Of a DNA stretch of 39,738 nt, positions 1 through 8,659 are shown piece by piece. The position numbers and the translations under genes are program-made. How positions within the stretch are numbered: position 1 is the stretch's first letter; each line of letters opens with the position of its first letter. Location: contig JAUNNT010000014.1 in the NCBI GenBank assembly GCA_030531305.1, forward strand, positions 1-39,738, written 5' to 3'. The notes beneath the pieces were generated by a model. That model searched no databases, was not told where the DNA came from, and worked only from the letters and a program-made list of their open reading frames with translations. The stretch is from Akkermansia sp. (GTDB lineage: Bacteria > Verrucomicrobiota > Verrucomicrobiia > Verrucomicrobiales > Akkermansiaceae).

Positions 1-51
1 GCGCGTTTGCCCCCGCAGGGGGTGAGGTGCCGTGAGGCGGCACCGAATCAA
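1..51. repeat. Two-hairpin intergenic repeat, head module (copy 1)
   Basis: This stretch is nearly identical to 25151-25199. Both copies hold a short C-run/G-run hairpin followed by a GGTGCC...GGCACC hairpin and end in CCGAATCAA. The first hairpin differs between the copies (five C:G pairs with loop GCA here, four with loop GAA there), so its pairing is kept while its sequence changes. The copy starts at the window edge and may be longer. Function is unknown; it looks like a REP-type dispersed element. Confidence 0.75.
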
Positions 52-108
52 GGGTGGCTCCTCTCCGAGCGTTTTTGATGGGATGGCATTTTAGTCACCC
101 AATTTTTG

Positions 109-879
109 TCACCCCTTGTAGTTGAACTTGTCGATGGGGTCCTTTTCCGCCTCGCAGCCGTCGGCGGGCTGCATATCCTCCGGGTTGTAGGAGCGCAGCA
201 CCTGGTTCTTGCTCTTGCCGATGGCGGCCATCCCCTTGTCGATATGCTCCTTGAGCTCGTTGCTGAAGACCCAGAGCTGCGGAACGGCGTTCTTGTATTT
301 TTCAATGGCGCGCTGGGAGTTCTTGACGATGGTGAGGTCCATGTTGCTCAGGGCGGAGCTGTAGTCCCCGCCCGTGAACCGGTCCTCCGGGGCCACGTTG
401 TACTTCTTGGCGATGCCGTGGAGCTTCTTGCGGAGGTTGGCGATGTTGTTGCGGGAATACTTGATTTTGGCGTCCACCGCGCGCTTGGCCTTGATGAGCG
501 AGGCGGTTTTGGCCACCAGGGCCTTGCGGTTGGGCTGCGGTGCGGCGGCCGTTTCCTGCGGCTGCTCGGGTTCGTCGGGCTCGGTTTCGGCCTGGGGCTC
601 TGGTTCCTCCTGCGGCTTGGGCTCATCCTTGGGCGCGGGTTCCTCCTGCGGGGCAGGGGCGGGTTGTTCCGGCTCGGCGGCGGGCGTTTCCTCCTCCGGC
701 TCCACATCCCATTCCTCCTCCATGAGCTTCTGCGCCTCCGCGGTTTGCTTGGCGAATCCCGCGCCGTACAGCGCGGTCATCTCCTCCGCGGTCATTCCCA
801 GGGCGGTGACCGCCTGCGCTCCGCCGCAGCAAAGCGCCAGGCACGCGGCAAGCCCCCATAGCGTGTGAAAGTCTTTCAT
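109..879 (-). CDS. Secreted Pro/Glu-rich protein of unknown function
   Basis: This is a 256-residue protein that I do not recognise. It starts with a signal peptide (short basic start, hydrophobic stretch, Ala-x-Ala-type end near residue 23). Residues about 60-120 are an acidic, proline-rich low-complexity linker of repeated Pro-Glu/Gln-Glu units, and a Lys-rich, probably helical C-terminal domain follows. The likely site is the periplasm or cell envelope, with the linker spanning distance. The start at 879 is chosen because an AGGAG Shine-Dalgarno lies 4 bases upstream, one of the few clear ones in this window, and because the signal peptide begins there; in-frame starts up to 915 lack this. 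It is the last gene after the HAD phosphatase and AI-2E-family permease, with a 42-base gap. No catalytic motif was seen. Confidence 0.7.
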   Translation of the reverse strand: MKDFHTLWGLAACLALCCGGAQAVTALGMTAEEMTALYGAGFAKQTAEAQKLMEEEWDVEPEEETPAAEPEQPAPAPQEEPAPKDEPKPQEEPEPQAETEPDEPEQPQETAAAPQPNRKALVAKTASLIKAKRAVDAKIKYSRNNIANLRKKLHGIAKKYNVAPEDRFTGGDYSSALSNMDLTIVKNSQRAIEKYKNAVPQLWVFSNELKEHIDKGMAAIGKSKNQVLRSYNPEDMQPADGCEAEKDPIDKFNYKG

Positions 880-921
880 GCTCCTCATTCTACGGGAGAA
901 CGGCGCTCCCCGCAAGCGAAT

Positions 922-2166
922 TCAACCCGCCTGGGGCGTGTTTTCCGCAGGCGCGTCTTTCTTGCGGTCCAGGGTCTTCCACACGTAGCGCGTGAAAATC
1001 ACCTTCAGGGACGCGGTGAGCGGCACCGCCAGCAGCGCTCCCACCACGCCGCCCAGCACGTAGCTCCAGAACAGCACGGAGAACATCACCGTCATGTCGT
1101 GCATCTTCAACCGGCTGCCCACCACGCGCGGCTGGATCACCCAGCCGTCCAGCTGGCTCACGCAGGCGAAGATGACGGTGACCACGATGACCATGTTGAC
1201 GTCGTGCGACGAGAACCAGGCGATGAGCACGGCGGGAATCCAGGTGCTGATCATGCCGACGTACGGGATGATGCCGAGGATGGCTGCGGCGAGGCCGATG
1301 GTGACGGCGTAGGGCAGCCCCGCCACCTTGAGCGCGATGGCCAGCAGCACGCCGTCGATGAGGCTCACCAGCATCTGCCCGCGCACAAAGGACACGATGT
1401 AGTCGTTGATTTCCTGGAGGGTCTGCACCAGCTCGTCGCGGAACAGCGAGCGGCGGATGGGGATGAGGCGGTGCCAGTCGCGCTTGATGTGCTCGCTCTC
1501 CAGCAGGAAGTAGAACAGGAACACCGGCACCATGATGGTGCCCACAATCGCCAGCCCCACGCGGCTGAGCGCGCGCGAACCCGCCATCAGCCAGTCCACC
1601 GCGCGGTCCGTCACGAAATCGGAATAGAAGGTGCACACGGCTATCAGCATGTCCGTGTAGCATTCCGCCTCCTGCATGCGCAGGTAGTCCTCCTGGGGAA
1701 GGGCCTCCGCTCGGGCGTCCTTGAGGGCCTTGCCGTAGGCCATGTTCACGGAGTTCTGGAGGAGCTTGTTGGTTTCCAGCTTCTCCTGCGCGGTGGAGAC
1801 GGCGCTCTTGAAGATTTGCTCGCGGTTGGCCACCAGCTGGCCGCCTTGCTCCACCACCTGCGGCACCACGGTGTAGGCGATGCCCGCCACCACCGCGCCC
1901 GCGCCCAGCATCACCAGCAGGATGGCCGCCACATGCGAGTGCAGGCGCTTGGTGACCCATCCCACCAGCGGCGAAAGCAGGTACGCCAGGATGCCCGCCA
2001 CCACCACCGGCAGCAGTACCGGCTGCAGCGCCATGAACAGACGCCCCAGCCCGTACAGGAAGGCCAGGATGATGCCCACCAGCACCACCAGCGCCAGCCC
2101 GCTGAGGGCCGCCCAGCACAGGTGGCGCTGGAACTTGCTCGGTATGGGGTCGTGTGTCTCGTTCAT
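922..2166 (-). CDS. AI-2E family transporter (PerM/UPF0118-like permease)
   Basis: A 414-residue inner-membrane protein with the layout of the AI-2E transporter family (PF01594). Two hydrophobic N-terminal helices (about residues 18-70) are followed by a soluble helical stretch (about 100-150) and a C-terminal block of membrane helices with the conserved Gly/Pro-rich segments, including 'LPYAVTIGLAAAILGIIPYVG' near residue 290-310 and 'SQLDGWVIQPRVVGSRL' near 345-360. Family members are variously linked to autoinducer-2 export, Na+(Li+)/H+ antiport or unknown substrates, so the substrate cannot be read from sequence. It lies 6 bases after the HAD phosphatase gene and is probably cotranscribed with it. 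No Shine-Dalgarno is visible. The family assignment is firm; the role is not. Confidence 0.9.
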   Translation of the reverse strand: MNETHDPIPSKFQRHLCWAALSGLALVVLVGIILAFLYGLGRLFMALQPVLLPVVVAGILAYLLSPLVGWVTKRLHSHVAAILLVMLGAGAVVAGIAYTVVPQVVEQGGQLVANREQIFKSAVSTAQEKLETNKLLQNSVNMAYGKALKDARAEALPQEDYLRMQEAECYTDMLIAVCTFYSDFVTDRAVDWLMAGSRALSRVGLAIVGTIMVPVFLFYFLLESEHIKRDWHRLIPIRRSLFRDELVQTLQEINDYIVSFVRGQMLVSLIDGVLLAIALKVAGLPYAVTIGLAAAILGIIPYVGMISTWIPAVLIAWFSSHDVNMVIVVTVIFACVSQLDGWVIQPRVVGSRLKMHDMTVMFSVLFWSYVLGGVVGALLAVPLTASLKVIFTRYVWKTLDRKKDAPAENTPQAG

Positions 2167-2172
2167 AGTCGG

Positions 2173-3051
2173 TTAAATCTTGGGTGCGGAGTAGGTTCCG
2201 GCGGCTATCTCCGCCTTCTGGTCGTGCATGATGGAATCCGCGATGCGGTTCACGGTCTCCCGCAGGATGAAGTACAGGTGGCTGCCCTCCGTGTAGTCCG
2301 CCGGGGCGAAGAAATCCACGCGCCTCTGGTCCGTCTTGAGGTTGTAGCACTTGCGGAAGCTGGCCAGCGAGGCGTCGTCCGGGTTGTACACGGCCACGCT
2401 GTGCCCGCCCTGCTGGCGCATCACCGTGAAGCACGGCACGTCCGTCGGGCCGTCCCCCACGTAGATCATGTGCTGGAACGGGATGGGCCGTAGGTCGTGG
2501 TCCACGTGGTCGTTCACGTCCTCCGCGTAGCTGAGCATGCCCTTGTTGATGCGGAAGAGGAACTGGGTCTTGGTGGTGTGGGAGATGACGCGCTTGGGGA
2601 AGTTGATGCAGCCGTTGGACTCGCTGAATTCGCAGGCGAAGACCTCGCGCATGAAGGGGTGGATGGAGGAGCCCTCCAGGATGCTGCGCAGGCCGCTGGA
2701 GATGATGTAGAACTCCACGTGGATGCCCGCGTGGCCGTGCTCCGGGCGCAGAGCCTTGGCGGGGAAGGTGCGGAAGAACTCCTCCACCCCGCGGTAGTAC
2801 GTGAGCTTCTTGCCCAGCCCGCGCAGGCGCGCGTTGCTCACGCCGTCCATGCTCAGCTCGTCCAGCAGCTCCTTCATGTAGCTCAGCTCGCCGTCCCAGC
2901 CCTCCACGCGGCTGCGCTCGTTGCACTTGTGCCAGAAGGAGTCCGAATCGATGCCGAATTCCTTGAAGATGGTGTCTTCCTGCATGTTGTGCGGGCTGAG
3001 CGTGTGGTCGTAGTCGAAGATAATCGCGATGGTGTTCTGGGGCACGGGCAT
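2173..3051 (-). CDS. HAD-superfamily phosphatase-like hydrolase
   Basis: A 292-residue cytosolic protein of the haloacid dehalogenase superfamily. Motif I is FDYDHTL, with nucleophile and acid/base at D13 and D15. Motif II is probably the Ser in YIISSG, and motif IV is [11 protein letters not shown] sizeable helical cap lies between motifs I and II, as in phosphoserine-phosphatase-like members. The substrate is unknown. The start at 3051 is preferred over an in-frame ATG at 3069 because a promoter (TTGACG-N17-TATATT, 3058-3086) would overlap the upstream ATG and would start transcription at the chosen ATG, making the mRNA leaderless. It is the first gene of a probable operon with the AI-2E-family permease and the secreted Pro/Glu-rich protein. 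Confidence 0.85.
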   Translation of the reverse strand: MPVPQNTIAIIFDYDHTLSPHNMQEDTIFKEFGIDSDSFWHKCNERSRVEGWDGELSYMKELLDELSMDGVSNARLRGLGKKLTYYRGVEEFFRTFPAKALRPEHGHAGIHVEFYIISSGLRSILEGSSIHPFMREVFACEFSESNGCINFPKRVISHTTKTQFLFRINKGMLSYAEDVNDHVDHDLRPIPFQHMIYVGDGPTDVPCFTVMRQQGGHSVAVYNPDDASLASFRKCYNLKTDQRRVDFFAPADYTEGSHLYFILRETVNRIADSIMHDQKAEIAAGTYSAPKI

Positions 3052-3057
3052 GCCCGC

Positions 3058-3086
3058 AATATACCCCATGCCGGCCCATACGTCAA
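3058..3086 (-). promoter_or_regulatory. Promoter of the HAD/permease operon
   Basis: On the minus strand TTGACG (3081-3086) and TATATT (3058-3063) are 17 bases apart. Only 6 bases separate the -10 from the ATG at 3051, so transcription should begin at that ATG (leaderless). It lies just beyond the terminator of the preceding mdh gene. Confidence 0.75.
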
Positions 3087-3097
3087 GCGGATGAACC

Positions 3098-3131
3098 TAA
3101 AAAGCCCGCCCGGCATCCGCCGGACGGGCTT
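3098..3131 (-). terminator. Intrinsic terminator of mdh
   Basis: AGCCCG-C-CCGG and CCGG-A-CGGGCT (3103-3113 and 3120-3130) form a 10-pair stem with one mismatch and a 6-base loop. On the minus strand it is followed by a T run, which places it about 50 bases downstream of the mdh stop codon. Confidence 0.85.
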
Positions 3132-3144
3132 GGCAAATTCAAAA

Positions 3145-3172
3145 TAGTACCTAGTACTTAGTACCTAGTACA
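3145..3172. repeat. Heptanucleotide tandem repeat (TAGTACN x4)
   Basis: Four exact 7-base units, TAGTAC plus one variable base, run head to tail 7 bases beyond the mdh stop codon and before its terminator. Three other loci in the window (22721, 25279, 39699) also carry 7-base tandem repeats, of different sequence. Confidence 0.85.
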
Positions 3173-3179
3173 TCCATGT

Positions 3180-4160
<981 letters not shown>

Positions 4161-4170
4161 AACGCCGTCC

Positions 4171-4199
4171 ATTCTATGACCGCCCGCGCCCCGCGTCAA
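4171..4199 (-). promoter_or_regulatory. mdh promoter
   Basis: On the minus strand TTGACG (4194-4199), a 17-base spacer and TAGAAT (4171-4176). The -10 is 10 bases from the start codon, so the predicted leader is only about 3-4 bases. Confidence 0.75.
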
Positions 4200-4231
4200 C
4201 CCCAAATAATTGATTTTTTCAGATATTTTGC

Positions 4232-4260
4232 TTGCCAATGCGCGCGGAAACGGATAGAAT
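4232..4260 (+). promoter_or_regulatory. rpsA promoter
   Basis: TTGCCA (4232-4237), a 17-base spacer and TAGAAT (4255-4260), preceded by an AT-rich stretch that could act as an UP element. The resulting leader of about 90 bases is long for this window and could hold translational control of S1, but no specific structure is evident. A purine-rich GGAGGAGGG lies about 30 bases from the ATG, too far to be an ordinary ribosome-binding site. Confidence 0.75.
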
Positions 4261-4358
4261 GCCGCACCGCTTTCCGTTCGGTGGCGCACAGGTGCCCGCT
4301 TGCCGCCGTTTACAGGGCCTTGGAGGAGGGCGTTCACATTAACCAATAACCATACATT

Positions 4359-6050
4359 ATGAGTAATACTGAATTGGAGGCTTTGATCGATTCCAAGCTT
4401 CCTTCTTTCCGCAAGGGTGATATCGTCAACGGAACCATCCTTGAAATCCGCCCCCAGGTTGTCCTCGTGGACATCGGCTACAAGTCCGAAGGCGTCATTC
4501 CCATTTCCGAGTTCGAGGACGAGGAGATTGAGGTGGGCGACCAGATCGAGGTGCTTCTCGAAACCCTCGAGAACGAGGAGGGCCACGTCGTCCTCTCCAA
4601 GGAGAAGGCCGCCCACAAGCAGAACTGGGACAAGATCGTCGCCGTCTTCAAGGAGGGCGGCCTCGTCAAGGGCAAGGTCAAGAGCGTCGTCAAGGGCGGC
4701 CTGACCGTCAACGTCGGCGTGGAGGCCTTCCTCCCCGGCTCCCAGGTGGACATCATCCCCCCCAAGGACCTCAACGAGTTCGTTGGCCAGGTCTATGAAT
4801 TCAAGATTGTCAAGGTCAACGACGACCGCAAGAACATCGTCCTTTCCCGCCGCGAGGTCATCGAGGCCGAGCGCAGCGAGCAGCGCCAGCACTTCCTGGA
4901 GACCGTCCAGGTGGGCGACCGCGTGAAGGGCACCGTCAAGAACATCACGGACTTCGGCGCCTTCGTGGACCTGTCCGGCATGGACGGCCTGCTGCACATC
5001 ACGGATATGAGCTGGGGCCGCGTGAACCACCCCTCCGAGGTGCTGCACATCGGCCAGGAGCTGGAGGTGCTTATCCTGGACGTGGACCGCGAGAAGGAGC
5101 GCGTCTCCCTCGGCCTCAAGCAGCTCTCCGACAACCCCTGGGCGGACATCGAGCAGAAGTACCCCATCGGCGCCCACGTCAAGGGCCGCGTCACCAAGCT
5201 GCTCGCCTACGGCGCCTTCGTGGAGCTGGAGAAGGGCGTGGAGGGCCTGGTGCACGTCTCCGAGCTCTCCTGGACCAAGCGCATCTCCCGCCCGAGCGAC
5301 GTGCTGTCGCTTGACCAGGAGATCGAGGCCGTCGTCCTTAACATCTCCGTGGACGAGCAGAAGATCTCCCTCGGCATCCGCCAGCTGGACGAAAACCCGT
5401 GGGACCTCATCCAGGAGCGCTTCCCCATCGGCACCGTCATTTCCGGCGCCGTGCGCAACCTCACCCCCTACGGCGCCTTCGTGGCCCTGGAGGAGGGTAT
5501 CGACGGCATGATCCACGTGTCCGACATGAGCTGGACCCGCAAGATCAACCACCCCTCGGAAGTCCTCAAGAAGGGCGATGTGGTGGAGGCCCGCGTCATC
5601 AACATCGACAAGGCCAACCAGCGCGTCTCCCTTGGCATCAAGCAGCTTGAGACCGACCCCTGGGAGAGCATCGACCAGCAGTTCAAGGTGGGCGACCTCG
5701 TGGAGGGCACCGTCGCCAAGATCGCTTCCTTCGGCGCCTTCGTCAGCCTCAACGGCGACATCGACGGCCTCATCCACATCTCCCAGCTTTCCGAGGAGCA
5801 CGTGGAGCGCGTCAAGGACGTTATCAAGGTGGGCGACCCCGTCAAGGCCCGCGTCATCAAGGTGGACAAGGTGGAGCGCCGCATCGGCCTCTCCATCAAG
5901 GCCGTCAACTACGATCCGGAGCAGCTGCGCCGCGAGACGGCCGCCTTCGAGACCGTGCGCGCCGGCGACATGGTGGGCCTGGAGCAGGCCTTCAACCTGG
6001 CCACCCTCAAGGCAGAGGAATGGAGCCCCTCCGAGGGCGACGAGAAGTAA
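4359..6050 (+). CDS. rpsA: 30S ribosomal protein S1
   Basis: A 563-residue RNA-binding protein of the small ribosomal subunit that helps recruit and unfold mRNA at initiation. Six S1 (OB-fold) repeats run in order from about residue 17 to 525. The last four are the most regular, each with a G-x-V-x-x-I/L-x-x-x-GAFV core and a GL/IHIS or GLVHVS segment. Length and repeat number match the six-domain S1 of Proteobacteria and Bacteroidetes-like groups. There is no Shine-Dalgarno before the ATG. That fits a genome in which S1-aided or leaderless initiation may matter more than SD pairing (inference). A strong terminator follows the stop codon. Confidence 0.97.
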   Translation: MSNTELEALIDSKLPSFRKGDIVNGTILEIRPQVVLVDIGYKSEGVIPISEFEDEEIEVGDQIEVLLETLENEEGHVVLSKEKAAHKQNWDKIVAVFKEGGLVKGKVKSVVKGGLTVNVGVEAFLPGSQVDIIPPKDLNEFVGQVYEFKIVKVNDDRKNIVLSRREVIEAERSEQRQHFLETVQVGDRVKGTVKNITDFGAFVDLSGMDGLLHITDMSWGRVNHPSEVLHIGQELEVLILDVDREKERVSLGLKQLSDNPWADIEQKYPIGAHVKGRVTKLLAYGAFVELEKGVEGLVHVSELSWTKRISRPSDVLSLDQEIEAVVLNISVDEQKISLGIRQLDENPWDLIQERFPIGTVISGAVRNLTPYGAFVALEEGIDGMIHVSDMSWTRKINHPSEVLKKGDVVEARVINIDKANQRVSLGIKQLETDPWESIDQQFKVGDLVEGTVAKIASFGAFVSLNGDIDGLIHISQLSEEHVERVKDVIKVGDPVKARVIKVDKVERRIGLSIKAVNYDPEQLRRETAAFETVRAGDMVGLEQAFNLATLKAEEWSPSEGDEK

Positions 6051-6074
6051 TTCCCCACGCCAAGCAAAATTCCA

Positions 6075-6107
6075 GCCGCCTGCCGTTCCCACGGCAGGCG
6101 GCTTTTT
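6075..6107 (+). terminator. rpsA intrinsic terminator
   Basis: A perfect 12-pair GC-rich stem (6075-6086 with 6091-6102), loop TCCC, then TTTTT, 24 bases after the rpsA stop codon. Confidence 0.92.
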
Positions 6108-6142
6108 ACAATTACCCTTCCGCGCGGCACCGCCGCGCCTAA

Positions 6143-6300
6143 CTTTGAGCCGCCTTGGCGGCGACAACTTTTTCCAGCCCACGCCGTAAGGCGTGGGGGT
6201 AACCACGCCCGATACGTCTCGGCACATAACCCCGCCTTGCGCGGGGTGGATACACGCCAACGCCCGCCTACCAACCGCGCCCCTTGCATGCCAATCAATG
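6143..6300 (+). repeat. Multi-hairpin intergenic repeat (copy R1)
   Basis: This is a roughly 155-base element related to 28640-28797 (inverted) and 28874-29042 (direct). In order it holds a CCGCC-TT-GGCGG palindrome, the stretch CGACAACTTTTTCCAGCC, a hairpin with loop GTAA (here CCCACGCC/GGCGTGGG), a CCCCGC/GCGGGG hairpin and a tail starting near CCAACGCCCGCCTAC. It fills the space between the rpsA terminator and the tRNA-Ser gene. No protein is encoded convincingly. Confidence 0.85.
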
Positions 6301-6319
6301 CGCAAAATCCCCCAAACAG

Positions 6320-6405
6320 CGGATGGGGTGAGATTCGAACTCACGGAAGGCAAAACCTTCGGCGGTTTTCAAGACCGCTGCATTAAACCACTCTGCCACC
6401 CATCC
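6320..6405 (-). tRNA. tRNA-Ser (anticodon UGA)
   Basis: The minus strand folds into a class II tRNA. The acceptor stem is GGATGGG/CCCATCC, and the anticodon stem GCGGT/ACCGC encloses loop CTTGAAA, giving anticodon TGA. A long variable arm (CGAAGG...CCTTCC) is typical of serine tRNAs, and the T loop is TTCGAAT. The discriminator base is G and the 3' CCA is not encoded. A good promoter lies just upstream. Confidence 0.95.
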
Positions 6406-6419
6406 GGGGTGCGGGCACA

Positions 6420-6448
6420 TATTTACCACAAAGCCCCGCTTCATGCAA
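6420..6448 (-). promoter_or_regulatory. tRNA-Ser promoter
   Basis: On the minus strand TTGCAT (6443-6448), 17 bases, TAAATA (6420-6425). The -35 is the same TTGCAT type used by the small-RNA gene near 36219. Confidence 0.7.
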
Positions 6449-6541
6449 GCACAACCCGCGTTGTTTGTCAGAATGTGGTTGAGCCCAGGGGGATGGGCAG
6501 GGCGCAGGAGGCAAGCAGCAGGGAGGCGGCCAGCAAAAGGA

Positions 6542-6567
6542 AAAGGCGGCACAGCAGTGCCGCCTTT
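6542..6567 (-). terminator. Terminator of the sialic-acid/PFK operon
   Basis: A perfect 11-pair stem (6542-6552 with 6557-6567) with a 4-base loop. Its A-rich and T-rich ends give T runs on the minus strand, about 13 bases beyond the stop codon of the last PFK gene. Confidence 0.85.
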
Positions 6568-6579
6568 CGCAAGGTGCTT

Positions 6580-7686
6580 TTAGAACGGGCCTCCATAGGC
6601 GGAATGCGTGTCGCCGAAGGATACGCCAATCTCTTTGGCTGCATCCACCAGCTGGCTGTCCTCGCCCACCAGGTGCAGCTTCTTCACCGCTTCCTCAATG
6701 GGCATGGAGACGATGTCCGTGCGGCTGAGCGCCACGGTGTGGCCGAACTCGCCCTTCTCGATGAGCTCGATGGCCTTGGCGCCGCAGCGCACGCCCAGCA
6801 CGCGGTCGAACGGGATGGGCGAGCCGCCGCGCTGGGTGTGGCCCAGCACGCAGTAGCGCGTCTCGATATCCGTGAGGGTTTGCAGCTTGGTGGAGAGGAA
6901 GGCGGCGATGCCGCCGAGGCGGACCTCGCCCTTGGTTTCCTCGTTGAGTGTGATGAGCTGGCCGCCGATGCGCGCGCCCTCGCTCACCACCACGATGATT
7001 TCACGCTGGCCGAGCGCCTTCAGCAGCTCGATTTTCTTCACCACGTCCTCCATCGTGAACTCGATCTCCGGTATCAGGATGAGGTCCGCGCCGCCCGCCA
7101 GTCCGCCGTACAGCGCTATCCAGCCCGCATGGCGCCCCATCACCTCCACCACCATGATGCGCTGGTGGGAGTCTGCCGTGGTGCGCAGGCGGTCCAGGTT
7201 CTGGCTCACCACGCCCACCGCCGTCCAGAACCCGAAGGTGTAGTCCGTGGCGCCGAGGTCGTTGTCGATGGTCTTGGGCACGCCGACGATGGGCAGGCCG
7301 ATGTGGCGGAGCTCCAGGCCGATGGTCTGCGAGCCGTCGCCGCCCACCACGATGAGGGCGGAGAGGCCGAGGCGCTCCACGGTGGCCTTGCTCTGGTCGA
7401 GCACCTCCTTGGCAATCTCCACGCGGCCGTCCACGCCGCTCTTGACGGTGAAGTGGCCCTTGTTGGTGGTGCCGAGGATGGTGCCGCCGGTGGAGCGGAT
7501 GTTGTGGCAGTTTTCCGTGGTGAGGATTTTCCAGCGCTCGTCCTCCGGGGTGGAGAGCAGGCCCTCGAACCCGTCGTAGAAGCCGTACACGGTCCAGCCT
7601 CGCGCCGTGGCCGCAGCCACGGCACCCTCAATCACGGCGTTGAGCCCGGGGGCGTCGCCGCCCGAATTCAAAATTCCAACGTTCAT
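6580..7686 (-). CDS. pfkA: 6-phosphofructokinase (intact copy)
   Basis: A 368-residue enzyme that phosphorylates fructose 6-phosphate to fructose 1,6-bisphosphate, the committed step of glycolysis. The N-terminal glycine loop is ILNSGGDAPGLN. The metal/nucleotide motif is GGDGS (D117, G118) and the catalytic motif is PKTIDNDL (D141 as base). MGRHAGWIA, LIPEIEF and LGHTQRGGSP form the sugar-phosphate site. Gly after the Asp in GGDGS points to ATP rather than pyrophosphate, while the Lys in PKTIDND is the combination seen in group III ATP-PFKs (family knowledge). It is the last gene of an operon starting with nanA, 6 bases after the DD-carboxypeptidase-like gene, so sialic-acid breakdown and glycolytic commitment are encoded together. 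Confidence 0.95.
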   Translation of the reverse strand: MNVGILNSGGDAPGLNAVIEGAVAAATARGWTVYGFYDGFEGLLSTPEDERWKILTTENCHNIRSTGGTILGTTNKGHFTVKSGVDGRVEIAKEVLDQSKATVERLGLSALIVVGGDGSQTIGLELRHIGLPIVGVPKTIDNDLGATDYTFGFWTAVGVVSQNLDRLRTTADSHQRIMVVEVMGRHAGWIALYGGLAGGADLILIPEIEFTMEDVVKKIELLKALGQREIIVVVSEGARIGGQLITLNEETKGEVRLGGIAAFLSTKLQTLTDIETRYCVLGHTQRGGSPIPFDRVLGVRCGAKAIELIEKGEFGHTVALSRTDIVSMPIEEAVKKLHLVGEDSQLVDAAKEIGVSFGDTHSAYGGPF

Positions 7687-7692
7687 GGCGGT

Positions 7693-8640
7693 TTATTGTT
7701 TGGGGAGCAGCAGGAACTTCTTGCGGTCCTGGATATCATTGGTGGGCAGCCACTTCTCCCATTCCTCCCAGCCGTCGCGCAGGAAGCGCGCGGCCATGTT
7801 GTAGCGCTGCTGGGACGATGGCTCGCCGAGGATGACGGTGACCAGGCGCTGCGCATACACGCTCTGCTGGCCGGTGGAGGGATTGGTGCGGCGCACGGAG
7901 CTGCGGCGGCTGGTGGCCATCACGCAGGCTCCCGCGCTCTTGGAGCGCGCCACCTTGATGCCGTCCACGGAGGACGACAGCAGCTTGTTGCCGTTGTGGA
8001 TCGTCACGCGGCGCGTGCCGTTCACCGTCACCGTCACGCTCGGCATGGAGCAGATGGCCAGCAGGCTCTGGTTGGTCGTCACGTACGTGGCGAGCAGCGC
8101 CATGTCGCGCGCGGAGGATTGCGACACCACCGCGCCGTTGGTACCCTTGAAGTAGGTGGTGAACATGCCTAGCGAGCGCGCCAGCTTGTTCATCTGGCTG
8201 ATGAACGTGCTCTCCGGCGCGTTCGGGCTCAGCGCCGCGCCGCAGGCGTGCGCCAGCGTGGCGGCCGCCGCGCTGTCGTCCGTCAGCACCGTGGCGTACA
8301 GCGCGTCGCGGATGGAGATGGTGTCGCCCACCTGCAGGCCCAGCAGGTTGGTGTGCGGCCAGCGCACGGCCTCCCGCGGCACGGTGATTTGCCGGTTGCG
8401 GTCGATGTTCTGGGTCTCTATCCAGTCCATGGCGACAGCGGCGTTGGCCATGTTGGCGAGCATGCCGATGGGACGCTTGGCGTTGGTGTTGGACGAGAAG
8501 AGGATGCGCCCGGAGTTGGTTTCCAGCGCGATGTAGCTGGGGGTGCCCGGGTTGCCGGCATCGTCCGTTGTGCAGGATGTGAGCAGTGCGCAGAGCGCCA
8601 CGCCCGCGCCGGCCATGATGATATTGGTGATGTTCTTCAT
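7693..8640 (-). CDS. Lipoprotein of the DD-carboxypeptidase (S11) fold, catalytic motifs lost
   Basis: A 315-residue lipoprotein: a hydrophobic signal ending in lipobox LTSC near residue 18. The body aligns by eye with D-Ala-D-Ala carboxypeptidases (peptidase S11): YIALETNSGRILF, then SSARDMALLA and VDGIK in the right order and spacing. The three active-site motifs are absent. SxxK, expected in ...KRPIGMLANMAN..., reads MLAN; SxN reads DDS within VLTDDSAAAATLA; and KTG reads KVA. It is therefore probably not a peptidase, and a binding or structural role is inferred. The start at 8640 puts the signal peptide at the N terminus; an upstream in-frame ATG at 8673 would overlap the preceding PFK gene. 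Its place between two PFK genes in a sugar operon is odd. Confidence 0.8.
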   Translation of the reverse strand: MKNITNIIMAGAGVALCALLTSCTTDDAGNPGTPSYIALETNSGRILFSSNTNAKRPIGMLANMANAAVAMDWIETQNIDRNRQITVPREAVRWPHTNLLGLQVGDTISIRDALYATVLTDDSAAAATLAHACGAALSPNAPESTFISQMNKLARSLGMFTTYFKGTNGAVVSQSSARDMALLATYVTTNQSLLAICSMPSVTVTVNGTRRVTIHNGNKLLSSSVDGIKVARSKSAGACVMATSRRSSVRRTNPSTGQQSVYAQRLVTVILGEPSSQQRYNMAARFLRDGWEEWEKWLPTNDIQDRKKFLLLPKQ

Positions 8641-8659
8641 GATGGTATGGAAATAAGGG

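Noticed and set aside
865..3147. Long plus-strand frames opposite the HAD and AI-2E-family genes
   Set aside because: They are His/Arg/Ala-rich mirror frames with no domains, typical of antisense in GC-rich DNA.
4161..6353. Very long minus-strand reading frame continuing mdh upstream across rpsA
   Set aside because: It is the antisense of rpsA with low-complexity Leu/Val/Asp/His composition. The mdh promoter and family N terminus fix the real start at 4160.
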